NCBI GenBank assembly: GCA_003342895.1
Contig: PTFA01000082.1
Location: forward strand, 2,228,793 to 2,292,792
Origin: Casuarius casuarius
Taxonomy: Eukaryota > Chordata > Aves > Casuariiformes > Casuariidae
Reading direction: 5' to 3'
DNA length: 64,000 bases
Positions 25,300 through 36,965 of this stretch are shown piece by piece. The translations under genes and the position numbers were made by a program. The number at the start of each line of letters is the position of its first letter. Within the stretch, counting starts at the first letter, position 1. The notes below the pieces were generated by a model. The model did not search any database. It saw only the letters and a list, made by a program, of their open reading frames with translations, and was not told where the DNA came from.

Positions 25300-25530
25300 G
25301 AAACTCTAATCTATGAAAATGAGTACATATAATTTTGCAATTATAAATATGTGAAATAAACACATTAGTTAAGAAGTTATGCTTTCAAAACTGCTAATTA
25401 CTAACCAAATGCATGTTACAGGGCTTTAATGAACACTTTTTCATATCACATTAATATCCATTAGCTATATTTGTACTAGTAATGCTAATAATGTGCAAAG
25501 CCATTACTTTGCTACAAAGTAGATAGTACT
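25300..25530. promoter_or_regulatory. candidate conserved non-coding element
   Basis: A compact AT-rich block dense in homeodomain/POU-like words: gctaattact, aaatgcatgtt, ctttaatgaac, cattaatatcc, cattagct, gctaataatgtgcaaa. Known vertebrate developmental enhancers often have this texture. Only motif composition supports the call; no alignment was possible. Confidence 0.3.
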
Positions 25531-27229
25531 GATTCCAAGCCTGCACTGCACTAAAAGATTCATACTTTGTTTGGTAACCTGAATTTTCAACTGGCTATCG
25601 TGAAAGAAGGTGTTTACCTGCGGTTACATGGGAGTCTGTCAGGTCAGTTATTGAGGGTCTATGAACCAAAAGATGATGATAGGTAGGAACGCTGCTCCAT
25701 CTCTATCATCTAGAAAGCAGAAGTTGATTGCAAAGGCAATTGCTCTGGCTCCTACTGAAGAGGATTCTAAACATTTCCTTGCATCAACTTCATCTCAGCT
25801 GCCTTGTGGACACCTTCATTCTTATCTTTTCCTTAAGGAGTTTCAGCAACATTCCTTACCGGAGATGTTTTTAGTTATATTTCATTTGATGTGTTATCTG
25901 AATGGATTTGTACTCTCCTATTCCACCTTTGAAAACTGTTGTTGTTATTTTGCCAAACATCATTGTTTGGGTAGTGGATGGAAACAGGAATGGTTATGTG
26001 GAGAAATTCTAACTCAAGTTGCACTACAATTTGCAACCACATTATACTGCTTGCTTTAGGAAAACATTTATAAGCTTATTTGCAAGTAAAATATTTTATT
26101 ATATTAATATCAGGATCATTTTATGCTACTAGTAAAATGTGTGAATTGTTTTAGAGACTGTTCCTGGATTGTAAAATTAACCATATATCTTGTAAATCAA
26201 CAGAGAGAAGAAACCTCAGTGGTTGGCTCAGCTATTAAGCATACAGATTTTAATAATAGCATGTTCCTGTTTAATTTTTAATTTATTTAACCACAGCATT
26301 TATTCTAACTTAAGGCCTACAAAATACAAATATTGAAAACTTTTCTAAGAACTTTTATACAAAATACATACATTTGACTCCCTGTGTAGTATCTTTCATC
26401 TGCTTTATATACTTGCAGTGTTTTAGCATTGGGGAATAAGCTGCTCTTGGCTCAAAAAATGAACTTTTAGCCATGTGTTCATGAAATGAATCAAGCTCAC
26501 TGTGGTGCTGATTCACTGTAATTAGATTCAAGATTGATGCATATAGAAAAAACTGCTCCATATATCTCATCCATCTCTGGTACTACCTCTTTAGTCTCTT
26601 TATTGGATTCGTTTTTTCCCCTAACAAACCAAAATATAATTGCATAGGCAAAACTTCTCTTTCAGTGAAAGATCCAGATGGGAATTTGGAAAGGACAGGT
26701 GAAAATATCTAACCCAGTGNAAGCGATAGTAGGAAAAGGTTTGGGCCAAAGCTAGTGTGAAATCTTACTCTTACCTCTGGANAAAGCTACCATGAACAGT
26801 GAAATGGAGCAGATGCTAGTAGCCCATGCCACATTCCTCTGGGGCAGAGCAGATAAGAGCCACAGAGGGTAGTGGTAGAGCTAGCATGTAAGCACAGTCA
26901 TGTATAACAACTCTTCTCCCCTCAAGTTGCTTTTAAAGCCTCTGGAACAGTGCTCTGCCCCTGTCCAAGCTCCTTTGATGCAGGTGCAGAAGAACCCCTG
27001 TCACTTCGATTTCATTTTCAGGTGTCAAAGAAAAACACTTACCACAATACTTCGTGGTTTTCCCTCTTTTTTCTTTCCCCTTCAGGCCATGATGTGAGGA
27101 CTGCCTGACTCCGGGACTTTCACTGCAGGTGGGGATTTGGGGCTAGGAGGGTCCTTAAGAAACATAAAGATATTATGCCGCACAGTCAAGGAGCCAAAGC
27201 TCACTATAGATCTGCAGAGGCTCGAGGCG
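25531..27229. other. non-coding stretch
   Basis: A 132-codon plus-strand frame (25661-26059) is long for AT-rich DNA, but its peptide shows no domain, signal peptide or repeated pattern that I recognise, and it has no splice or promoter support. Ambiguous bases lie at 26720 and 26782. Confidence 0.5.
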
Positions 27230-27322
27230 TGATTCCTTACCAAAGGGAACTAAGTCAGAAGTAACTCCATTAGAGTAAGCAGATTAAAACCTGTGTGAAG
27301 AGATCAGAAGTAGGCCCCATGT
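27230..27322 (+). repeat. old amniote interspersed repeat relic
   Basis: The words agtcagaagtaactccatta, gagtaagcagatt, aaaacctgtgtgaa and gagatcagaagtaggcccca fall in the order of a common reptile/bird repeat remembered as '...agtaactccattgaagtcaatgga...acaccagtgtaaa...gagatcagaatcaggccc'. It is diverged and non-coding. Confidence 0.5.
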
Positions 27323-27871
27323 GGGAAAACACAAAGCACTTTAGATAATTGTGTGGAGAGCAAGGAGCAGAAAAAAGTAATATCCTGCCTGACAGAAATC
27401 TTGATAACCTGGAAGACTAGGTGAAAGCCAGGAATGTAAACATCCTGTCTTCAAAAACAAAAAACAGACAATCTCTTGACATTTATGAAGGACTTGATCT
27501 CCTAATGAAATTAAATACTAAAGAAAACATAACATATCTGAATAGTGCTTATAGGGATTCCCTAGGGAAGGAAAAGAAGTCCGAAAGTGGCACAAATGAG
27601 ATCCTCTCCAAGGTGCTGGGCAGAGAGAGGGTTCCACACATGGAAGACTGAACTGGGGAAATCACCTGCAAGGGCAGTAATATGCTTCTCTTCCTGGTGG
27701 TGATGTCAGTGACCTAGACTCAGAGGAAAGAGTTTATTCCCTAAAAATAGTCAGTGTATTACTAGGTACACGGGTGTTAATCTCACACAGAGCACCTTGG
27801 AAACAAAAAGCAAGTCTCCTGGGCTTTGGATTCTAGAAACAAATTCTTCTTTGAGGTAAAGATCCTTGAGC
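27323..27871. other. non-coding stretch
   Basis: A 76-codon plus frame (27421-27651) is rich in charged residues but starts at a non-ATG codon directly after a stop and is not recognised. A MEF2-type ctaaaaatag lies near 27742, an isolated motif. Confidence 0.5.
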
Positions 27872-27962
27872 TGGGCTTAATCTGAAGTCCCCACTTGGGA
27901 CTACTGAAGTTACTGACAAAACTTCCGCTGACTTCAATAGCGCTGGATTAAATTTTCACTGA
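27872..27962. repeat. old amniote repeat relic ('gctgacttcaat' type)
   Basis: The words taatctgaagtccccact, tgggactactgaag, acaaaacttccgctgacttc, aatagcgctggatta match the remembered palindromic repeat 'gattctgaagtcccttac...aaaactcccattgacttcaatggg...ggatt'. It is probably a decayed non-autonomous DNA element. Confidence 0.5.
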
Positions 27963-30526
27963 ATGTCATGAGAATTTGAACAGCAAAGTCGATCCAAATT
28001 TTGCAAATTGTCCACTGTCTTTATTGTGGATTAAATCAAATCCATAACCAAAACAAATTTCAAATTCATAGTGAATGAAATAAGGATAAAGGTTCATGTT
28101 GTGGATCCTGAATTCTTTTCCAGAAGAAATTCAAAACTGAATCAGTTGGGGGATTACAGCATTAATAAGAGTTGTGTAAATATCACATAGTACAAAAGAA
28201 GGTATTTGGTTAGCCTGCTCTTTTTGGCACAATCCATCTGGCAGAAACTTACACTTTTATTTCGGTGTTGTTGCTTAAGAGCTCCTGGTAAGTAATTCCT
28301 GCTTTACAGATGGTTTGTGATGTAGCTGATTCTTTAAGTCCAATTTCAAGATGTAGTGACACAGTTTATCACAAAATGTTTTGCTGTAGTCTGATGGCAA
28401 GAAATCCAAGAAGCCAATTTCCAGTGTTAATTTTCAAACAAATTTGGTTGCTTTGCAGGTATATTTCTCAATATTAATTCATGATTTAAAAATGGCAAGA
28501 AATAGGAGTATTTGACTATAGAGGAATTTTTTTCCCTTCCAAGCCCCATCTACAGTATGAGGGCCAAGGTCGCAGAAGTCTGTGAAACTGGTTTCACTGC
28601 AGAGATTGCTTCTTTTTGACAGCGTAGGTACCCTTTCATCTTACTCTAAAAATATTACAAAAAAATTCACTAAAACAGACTATCCTTATGTAATAATAGC
28701 AAATGAATTCAGCACATTAATAAAGTAAAGCTAGAGATGTGTGGGATGGAAGGTGACCTGAATTTCCCCTGATGGCTTAGAGGATTATTCTGGCACTCAC
28801 TGGATAGACATTTGTCAATAACTGCTATTCCTGAACCTCAGCGGCTTTGTGATAGCAATGACCTCTTGTGCTTGCTACAGCTTCCTTAGGGTCTGAAGGA
28901 AATCCCCTAGTTCTTACCAGGAAAGATGAAGGGTCCATTTCTTTGGCGAAGCAACTGTTGCATAATGACTATGTAATTTTAATAATCTTATCCGTTGGCA
29001 GTGCTGCTAACTACAGTGGGCAGAAGGTGCCTTGGAGAAATAGCCACGATGTTTGACTGTTTACGAGTGAATTACACTTTGGGACAGTCACAAAGCTGTG
29101 CACTGGCTGGAATACCCAAGTCTTGGGTGTTTTTTCCTGCCTTGGGTGAAACAGCTTGCCAAATTAATAAAAATCATTCCTGTTCTGATATTGTTATTAC
29201 CCCGTAAGAGGACTAGGCTTTCTGCTCTTACCAGATGAGCTATATCAGTAACACTCCGTGCTTCAGTCTCGTCTTGTTGTTGAGTTGTCAACATTTTTCT
29301 TTGGCTTTAGTAGTGACATAATAGGCTAAGTACGGCTCAAGCAGATACTGCATTGCTACAGGGACACCAGAATAGGACTGCAACTGCTGTGATCACTCAC
29401 CAGCATGCCAGACCTGGACTGCCCTTCTCTGGCTACACGCTTTCTCCTCCTGACCCCTGCTGCCCCAGAACTGCTGGCTCTACTTCCCTGGGCTGAAAGG
29501 AGTTGTCTGCTTTTGTCTCGCCTATCCTCCAGAATCCCTTTGCCTTCTTCCCCTACCTGCCCCTGTCTAAAACTTCCTCATACACAAATACAGTATGTGA
29601 TTAAGGCCTTGGTGAATACATTATGCTTTCCTGACACTTCCAATAAAAAGTATCAGTTGTCTGTTGTTTTTCAGTGATTTTTGGTTACATCTGAAGGTTT
29701 GAAAGCATGTGTGCAATCAAAATGTTTTTAATTTGTGTGTTTTGCTTTCTGAGCTTTCTTGCTTCCTTGTTCTTATTCATATTACATTTCCATAACTTGC
29801 TTGCAGGTTTTTTTCTTTTTCAATGAGTGTGGGAATTTTACCTATCAGATTGCACTGGAGAAGAAAACCTATCTTTTCAAATATTTATGGAAATAAAATA
29901 ATAATGCTATTATCTACACTCTTGATTACCAGGATTATCTCATTGTATATATACAGATCCTCTAGATAGGCAGATTATGCGATCAGAAGGTTCTTAGTGG
30001 GCCCCAGGCTCAGAACACACATTAAAGGATCAAGCCTGCTTTAATTCATATGCTGCTATGCTAATGCATTTGCTCTTTCTCAGGAGAATTTCTGAAATAT
30101 GTTGTTGATTTGGGGCCCAGTGCAGTCCCACTTAGGTAGAAGGACAGCCAGTCACTCTGATGGACAATAAATTGGGGCCATCTTGAAGCAGCAATGTGTA
30201 AAGAAAGTTGTATGCCACTCTTCTGGGGATAGAAGCATCTCAGTCATTCACATATGTTGACAGACCTTGAGTATCTTGCTCTTATTTTTTTAATACTGCT
30301 AACAAATACTTCTAGAGTCTAGTGAGCATGTCTCTCTCTAATTACACACCAATCTGAGCTGTTTAAGGGAGTATATCAGAGGGCAAACTGTGTCTCTTGG
30401 ACTTGCTCGTAATGTTGGTTTCCAAGAAGCTGACATCTCTTGAGGGCTCAGCTAGCATGTAGCAGTTTGAGCAGTGAGCAGGGTAAACTACCCTGCAAAT
30501 ATACCTGGACCATCAGCTTTTTCTTC
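27963..30526. other. non-coding stretch
   Basis: No gene is seen. Frames of 60-90 codons (28868-29294, 29405-29677) have no domain. Nothing larger than short AT-rich tracts was noted. Confidence 0.55.
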
Positions 30527-30540
30527 TTTTTTTTTTTTTT
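30517..30540. repeat. poly-T/TTC tract
   Basis: A pyrimidine run, ctttttcttc, followed by 14 T. Confidence 0.8.
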
Positions 30541-30884
30541 AATGAGACACATGGTTGTTTTTTGACCAGGATACGTGTTCTGAATCCCTTAAGCATTTTG
30601 AAAAACTTCATTTATAGAGTTTGAAAACACGCAGAGTCAAAGATGAAAGACTCCTTTAGAATTAATGATGAGGACAGAACTGATGTGACATCTGTGCTGA
30701 AATACCTTTACCTTAATAGTTTCTTTTCTACTTACTGCTGTGTTTCTGAATTTGCCTCATGGTTCCTACTCTTTGTAGGAACCTACACCATGTGCTGGCA
30801 AATAACAGAGCTAAAAGATGTCAAGAAATGTGGAGTTCAGCAATGGAGACTATTATGGCACAGAAATGGGTTTTGACATCATTG

Positions 30885-31235
30885 AATTTGAGAAAAGTAA
30901 AGAGGACTAGGTAGGTGAAAAGTGGAAAGGTCTTTTGTCTTAAGAGTAATATCAAAGAATATGAAAATTGTGGATGAAAACAGAGAAGCAGAAGGGAATA
31001 GGTAAATAGTAGACCATGGGAGGATTAATGGGAGCAAAAGCAACCGCTGAAGAAAGGAGGTGCTGTGGGAAGAGGTAAATTTTGCTGCACCTCAAAAACA
31101 GGCATAGGATGCTTACATTTGAAATTCAATGGTAGGAAATCAGTGAAAAAGAGCTGAAGAAAGTGGTGGCAGCCAGCGATAAATGACTATAGAATAACTT
31201 CAGTAACAGTGTTTTGAGAAGATTAGGTTCTAGAG
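30885..31235 (+). repeat. purine-rich relic, possibly an old LINE 3' region
   Basis: The plus strand is strongly enriched in A and G. The final part (gaaattcaatggtaggaaat, cagtgaaaaagagctgaag, ggtggcagccagcgataaat, gcagt-like cagtaacagtgttttgagaag, attaggttct) resembles a remembered ancient vertebrate LINE-type consensus '...gggaaccagtgaagggatt...gcagcagtgttttgaatagattggagg'. The identification is tentative. Confidence 0.35.
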
Positions 31236-32810
31236 CTCATATGGTAATATTCTTTTCTTCACTCCTCTTTTTTTCACAGGGAGGAGGGTAATCTATCCTT
31301 TATTTATATGTAAAATGTAACTATCCCACGTGTGAGATGGAAGTGAGAGCTGGTTGTGTTTGGCTCCCGAGTCTCTCAGCAGTGTAAGGTCTTATGAGAA
31401 ATCTTCTACTTGTCAGGCCTCTAATTTTATACACTGACAACTTATGCTGTTGCAGTCTAATCTTCTCTGGGACCCAGCGACTGGCCCTGTTACAATGCCT
31501 TGCTNCCCAGTTTAATTTAGTCTTCCCTGAATACTGGCTTTGAACAGAAGAACAGTGCCATGAGGCACAGGCACATACTTGTGTGTCTACAGCCACAGAG
31601 CAAAAACACAACCTTCCAAAACAGCTTGTATATATCCTTTTGGATGTCTGCTTAGTGTCCTGGCCCAAATAAAAGGTACGTACCTTCTGAAANTATTGTC
31701 CTGGAGGCAGATAGCAGTGTGCTCTCCCAAGGGCAAAGCTGAGAAGGAAATTGGGTACTGTTGAGCAAGACCCAATTTTTGCTTTTAATTTAAGAAAGGT
31801 TGGTTTACTTAAGCCAGGGTTGGATGGCATTCAAATGCAAATCCTCCAGGCTACTTTAGGCGAACTTGATATCATCTTTGAGTCAGACTGGTCTCTTAAA
31901 ATGCAGCAGGACCAAAAAAGGACTTGTGATTAAGGAGACTGCACATCCTTGGTGTCCTGGAAGTATTCCAGGGTATGAGATGATATTTCAGTCCTTTGCA
32001 TTCCTAAGAATGTCCTTTTGTCCCATGAAAGGCTGACATCTTCCTGTGTCATAATGAAAAGATGAGCCAGAGAGGGAGGTGTCTGTCTAGTGAATTAGTC
32101 TAGAGACCAGCTAACAGACTCTCCTTACATTGATTGACCGTTGCTTTTCTGGGCTCTGAACTGAAAGAGTGTCAGACTGAGATGCTAATTTCTATCCTCT
32201 GGCTGCCCCCTGTNGGCTGATCTACCAAGTCTGCAATGGATCTGGAGTCCCCCATACGCTGAAATACTTGTAAGGGCTGAACACAAAGGAAAAAGATATT
32301 CAAGGAAAATCACCACTAAATGACAAAATTGTCTTTCTCTTGCTCCCTTAATAGGACACACAGTGTTTTTTCCCTTACCAAACTCTGTATGGTTTGAGTT
32401 TAAAAGGACATTAAACATTTGGGATGGTGTGTTGGAAGCTGACAGATGCTTTCCTTTCTGGTTCAGTTTTCTTTCCTGTGGCTTTCTTTCGCACAAAACA
32501 CTCTGTGCCAAAATCATTACTAACTTTATAAGGATAAAGCGGCAACTTCTGCTAAAAAAATCTCTCTTGTATGATGTAACTACATCCAAAATTCCAGCTA
32601 GGTAAACCACTTTCATTTTGGGTTACACATATGGAAATATGAATGCCAGAAAGTCTGACCTCAGCTGTACAAGTGTAAGTTGCACTGCAGTAGGTGGGAA
32701 GTCCAGCTAGCTAACTGAGGGCAGAACTGAGGTGTTTCTGCTGTAAAGTAACTGGGAAAAAAATGGCATTTTCTGCCACAGTAACTTATCTCCCCGTATT
32801 TCCTTCTTTA
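31236..32810. other. non-coding stretch holding the window's longest open frame
   Basis: The minus strand is open for 169 codons at 31321-31830, but the frame is read through two ambiguous bases (31505, 31693), so its continuity is not certain, and no domain is recognisable. A 143-codon minus frame (32185-32616) crosses another ambiguous base at 32214. No gene is called. Confidence 0.45.
32202..32216 (-). promoter_or_regulatory. CTCF-like motif
   Basis: Read on the minus strand, the sequence is CCNACAGGGGGCAGC, close to the CTCF core CCACCAGGGGGCAGC. One position is an ambiguous base and one is a mismatch. The motif alone does not prove binding. Confidence 0.35.
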
Positions 32811-33055
32811 GAAGAACATAAGGATTCTTCTCCTAGACTAGAGGGCCATCTAGCTCAATATCCTCAGGCTGGCAGAGCTATCAGCAGATGCTTAGGAAAA
32901 GTATATAAGCACAGGGCACATATAGTATGATTTTTCCTTTGGTGCATCCTATCACCACGCAGGAGTCATCATTTTTAAGACTTATTAAGTAGAAGTTGCA
33001 TAAGACCTATCATATTTATAGCCACTGATGGAATAATTCTCCATCTAAAAGTTGC
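32811..33055 (+). mobile_element. old amniote retroelement relic ('ggtccatctagcccagtatcctg' type)
   Basis: Ordered words gaagaacataaggattcttc, gagggccatctagctcaata, tcctcaggctggcagagcta, agcagatgcttaggaaaagt, atataagcacagggca, atagccactgatggaataat and tctccatctaaaa match an abundant bird/reptile repeat remembered as 'agaacataagaatggcc...ggtccatctagcccagtatcctgtctccaacagtggccagtagcagatgcttaggg...taatagccattgatggacctatcctccatgaa'. The consensus is a LINE-type 3' region, and the Repbase family cannot be named from memory. This is the second-clearest mobile relic after CR1. Confidence 0.65.
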
Positions 33056-36000
33056 CATGTTACTGATATATATCTATGTGTAATCCTGCTAACTTTACAA
33101 AGTCCATGCATCTGTAGATGCTAGTCTCTACCATTTTTGCCTAATACGTCATAAGCAGTGCACTGAACTAATCTCCCGTTCTGGAGCCATTTTCAGTTCT
33201 ATATTCACAGCTATGATCCTCGTGTGCACCCCTCCTTCTTTGCCATGATGTGTGGGCAGTTCACATTCAGAAAATGCCAGCCATCCTACCTCACAGGGCA
33301 ACTGTGTCCAGTTGTCTTTTCAGGAGATGACAGGAGGTTAGTCCACTGACAAGTTTTCCAAGAAGGTCACTAGTTATTGACAGAAATATTCTTCCATGAG
33401 CTAAAGAGGCTGTGAGGTAGGGAAATACATGGAATGACTGTCCAGTTTGATGCCCTTCCAAACATGTAGCAGAAGCAGGAAGAACCCTGTTCATAGCTCC
33501 ATGCTGCAGGACCACAGACATCAAGATGACCATATTAATGACCACAGTAACTTAGCAGTCAACCCTGCAAGCCTTATCTTGTATGACCTTATTATGAGGT
33601 CTGGAAGTGCAACATCCTTCAAGTCCAGTTAGATTCCTGGGGAGAGCAGCAAAAGATGGAGAACTTTCCCAGGCCTCCAACTNCAGATGATCATGGGGTA
33701 AAATGGATCCCAGAGCAAAGAGTCCATAGGGAAAGTAGTGATGAGGGTGGGTAGCGCACAGAGGTAAGCTGGGGAACTGTGTTATGCGGGGAGGTGAACC
33801 AAGTAAGAACCTCCAATGATAGGAGCTTTCAGAAAAAGTAAATTCTTCTACTAGGAGAGATGCAGGAGGCCAAGAGGAATAGGTTAAGCAAGAGTGACGC
33901 AATATATTTTCCCATGGAAAGCACAACCCTACTCTTTCTAGAGATATTAGCAGCCCCTTTTGTGGTTATGCCTATAAATTCTACATTTCACCACAAGATA
34001 GTCAAAGACCATGCTAATCCAACCTACTAATCAGTGGTGACCTGAGGACTTTGCAGCAACTGTTGGCTGCAAAGGACAGAGATCACGGTGTAAGGCAGAA
34101 TTACTTTTTTGAGGCAGGGGTTGGAAGAAATAGGGTCTTGAGGCCTATGTCCAGGAAAGGTAATGGAAAAAAAATCATGCGCTCTAGCTATGTGTATAGA
34201 TTCTTTCTGTCCAACATGTGCCAGTTTGCTGCATTCGCAGATGGTGTATCAAGGGAGCCCCAATGGCCAGTTACAGCAATTCCTGCACTAATGTGAACAG
34301 AGCTTTTGATTTCATGGTTTAAAATAAAATGACCCACATATAATTACAGAAGCTTATTAATTTATTTGTTATGGGTCGGTAACCCTTCATAGTCTATAGC
34401 ACCAGTTACATGAAGGGCCAAGGGGATTAAAGCTTGAATTTAGCACAGTCTGATTCCTATATGGAAATTGGAAGAAACGAAGCACTAAATTGCATGTTTT
34501 ATGATGATATCTTGTTAAGGAACAATTAATGCCCAACTTCAAAAGCACCAGATTCATGCCAAACAGGAGCAATATGAAAACAGCAGCTTCATAAAGGTTT
34601 AAACTGACTGATATGTATGCTGGTTATGCCTATGTGCCCCAACCTCGATACATGGATAGCCACTGAAAGTTTCCAGTGTTGGACAGCTATTTGTCGCTGA
34701 TGTAAGATGGGCTTTCTGTCTCCATATGGAGTTTCTACAGTGGAGATGGCAGCATTACTGGCAAGTTTAGTAAAGTCGGGGACCTGCATAAAGAATGGCA
34801 ACCCATGTCCACGTGCAGGGGACCCAGAAATTCCTGACCATATCTGATACTCTGTCCTTTGGGATCTGGGAATGCTTCAGCTAATCAGTATACAGAGTAT
34901 TAAAAATCTGCTTCCATAAAGTGAAAAAGAGGTTGTTGGGTGGGACTTCTTCCACTTCCTATGCATCAGGCTGTTATTATATGAGGTGCGTGTGTTGAGT
35001 GAATGACCATGGTCTAAACACACTTAACAATATGTCTGGGGACTTATAATGAAGAGGCTGTTCCACCCAAGTCCAAATGTAATGGAGATGAAGGGAGTCT
35101 GGCATCTGGTTTGTCTGACTGGGTGGTGCTGAGCACCTGTGGGTCTTATGTTGGCACTCTTAGAAAATTAATTCTGCCGACAAGAGTGGAGGAGCCACTC
35201 GATTGATGCAGTAATGTGATAGCATGCCTTTCAGACATGCTAGAGGTGGCACTGCAGGCACTGGCCCTCTCAGCTAGGCCTTGAGGTAGTTGGGACCCTC
35301 ACACAGAGCACCTCACAGGAGGACAAATATCAACCATTGTGGACTTGGCTTGAACCAGAGACCCAGAAGCCAGGGAACTGCATGCCGATTCAAACTCCTC
35401 AAGCCATCTCTCATGGGTTTCAGAAGTTTTGTTTTTACATGGTGATGCAAAACATTGCCAAGACTGCCTTGAAAATTATCCTGATGTGTGTGATTCAAAC
35501 GCAAGGGAAAAACTCTTCAGTAGAGGTATAAAAGTTCATTCTCACCTCATTCTTTTTTCTTCTTGCTGTTTTCTCTACTCACTTCATGAGGAGGATACAT
35601 ATGATGCATTTGTCAGTGTTAACGGAGGAGTCCATGAATACAGATTCAGTTCAACAAGGCACTTCATGCCTGAGAGATGATCTCATGGCCTCCATATAGG
35701 GTTGCTCATAAGCTTAATACTAGATAACACAGCTAAGTGCCTTTCTTTGAAAGGGGGAGCTATAAGGCTGAACCCTCAAGGTAAAGAGGATTTTAACCTG
35801 GATATCCCATTTCCTGCGTAGCTGTCCTAAGGTGGTGGAAAGGGAGCATGCCTTTAAAGTAACTGTCTGAAACAGGGCAATGATTTAATTCCTTTTCTAG
35901 AGTTTGTACTGGATTCTTTTGTTCAGGTACATATAGCTAGTATGAGATGGCAACTTCCAAGCTACAGCAGCATGCAAGATTATTTATTGAATTTTTCCCA

Positions 36001-36739
36001 CCATATGCTGTAATTAAGGAAAACCTGGATAATGGTGATGTCGCTAATCTTCTGATGGAGAAAAGCCTTGCTGTTAAATTAAATGACTGTTCCATTTTTT
36101 ACAGGATCTGGACTATTACACATGGCTGTAATGCTTTTTCTAAATTGGAGTAAAGATGATGCATTTGTCTAGGGCAATAAAACTGAATCCTGCAGGTGAT
36201 TATTTTATTGGAATTGGTAGAAGCTTATTATAGAAATCTAAGAAGGATTCAGGGCATCACTTCAGAAGGAAAGAAAAAACTGACCCTAACCTTCTCTCAG
36301 CTCTAAAATGAAACCCAAACATATTTCAGATTAATTTTATAGAAGGAGTCTTATCAGGTCTCCACTGATTCTTGACATTTTGCCAAGTTCCTGCCCTCCT
36401 GGTGATTCCCTCATAGGAGACAATCAGTTTTAGCCTGCATAAGTTGCCTAGAGCCTCCTTCAAATTCCTAGCCCATGATTTCAGAAACTGTTCTTCCCAG
36501 TTTGAAGATCCTGTTGCTGAACCAGAAATTTCGTCAGCCCTTAGCTGGGGCCTGGCTGCCACTGCATCCACTGCCACATTTTCCAAGGCAACAAGGAGGT
36601 GGAGGACACTTCAGTATTGCCAGACATAGTGAGCAATAGGTTTGTTGAAGGTGTTGAGAAAGGGCACCTAGAGAAACAGGAGGACTGGGCTATATTGAAA
36701 AGACTAATGTGCCTTTGGGTGACATAAATAAACTAGCTT
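33056..36739. other. non-coding stretch with a few protein-like short frames
   Basis: Several short frames here read like ordinary protein without matching anything known. Two lie consecutively on the minus strand (34801-34589 and 34572-34387). One plus frame is at 35429-35680, and a 68-codon plus frame at 35947-36153 has an ATG in GAGATGG context and an AATAAA at 36176-36181. None has a domain I can name. One ambiguous base is at 33683. Confidence 0.4.
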
Positions 36740-36965
36740 TACACTGCCAAGGTCAGGTAGTATTCAGTGCAGCTGCAGCAAGACGCAGCAAGACGTTGAC
36801 TGCACATTAGGCTGGAAGCTCTGAAATAGCCCACACTCAGGTCTGTGCTATGCCAGCTTCATCCATTAGGAGTATATGAACTAGCTGGTTTAAAGCTGGT
36901 TTAGCTCTGTCCGCATGGTCTGTGCCTTCACTGCTGTCAGTGTCTGCAGCTTTAGCCTACCCAAT
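36740..36965. repeat. possible old amniote repeat relic
   Basis: The words aactagcttt, gcagctgcagcaagac, aactagctggtttaaagctg and ggtttagctctgtccgcatg resemble the 'aactagctcgagttaaa...ctagctttagggctgtctacactgcag' repeats of birds and turtles. Similarity is partial. It contains a perfect 10-bp tandem duplication (gcagcaagac) at 36775-36794. Confidence 0.3.
36775..36794. repeat. 10-bp tandem duplication
   Basis: Two exact adjacent copies of gcagcaagac. Confidence 0.85.

Noticed and set aside
25661..26059. 132-codon plus-strand frame in AT-rich DNA
   Set aside because: Long for the composition, but a few frames of this length are expected in 64 kb, and no motif supports it.
27421..27651. 76-codon charged plus frame
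   Set aside because: No ATG at its start, directly follows a stop, no recognised domain.
31321..31830. 169-codon minus-strand open frame as a gene
   Set aside because: It is read through two ambiguous bases and shows no domain, signal peptide or splice support.
34387..34801. Two consecutive minus-strand frames as a decayed retroviral gene
   Set aside because: No retroviral motif, long terminal repeat or primer-binding site was seen nearby.
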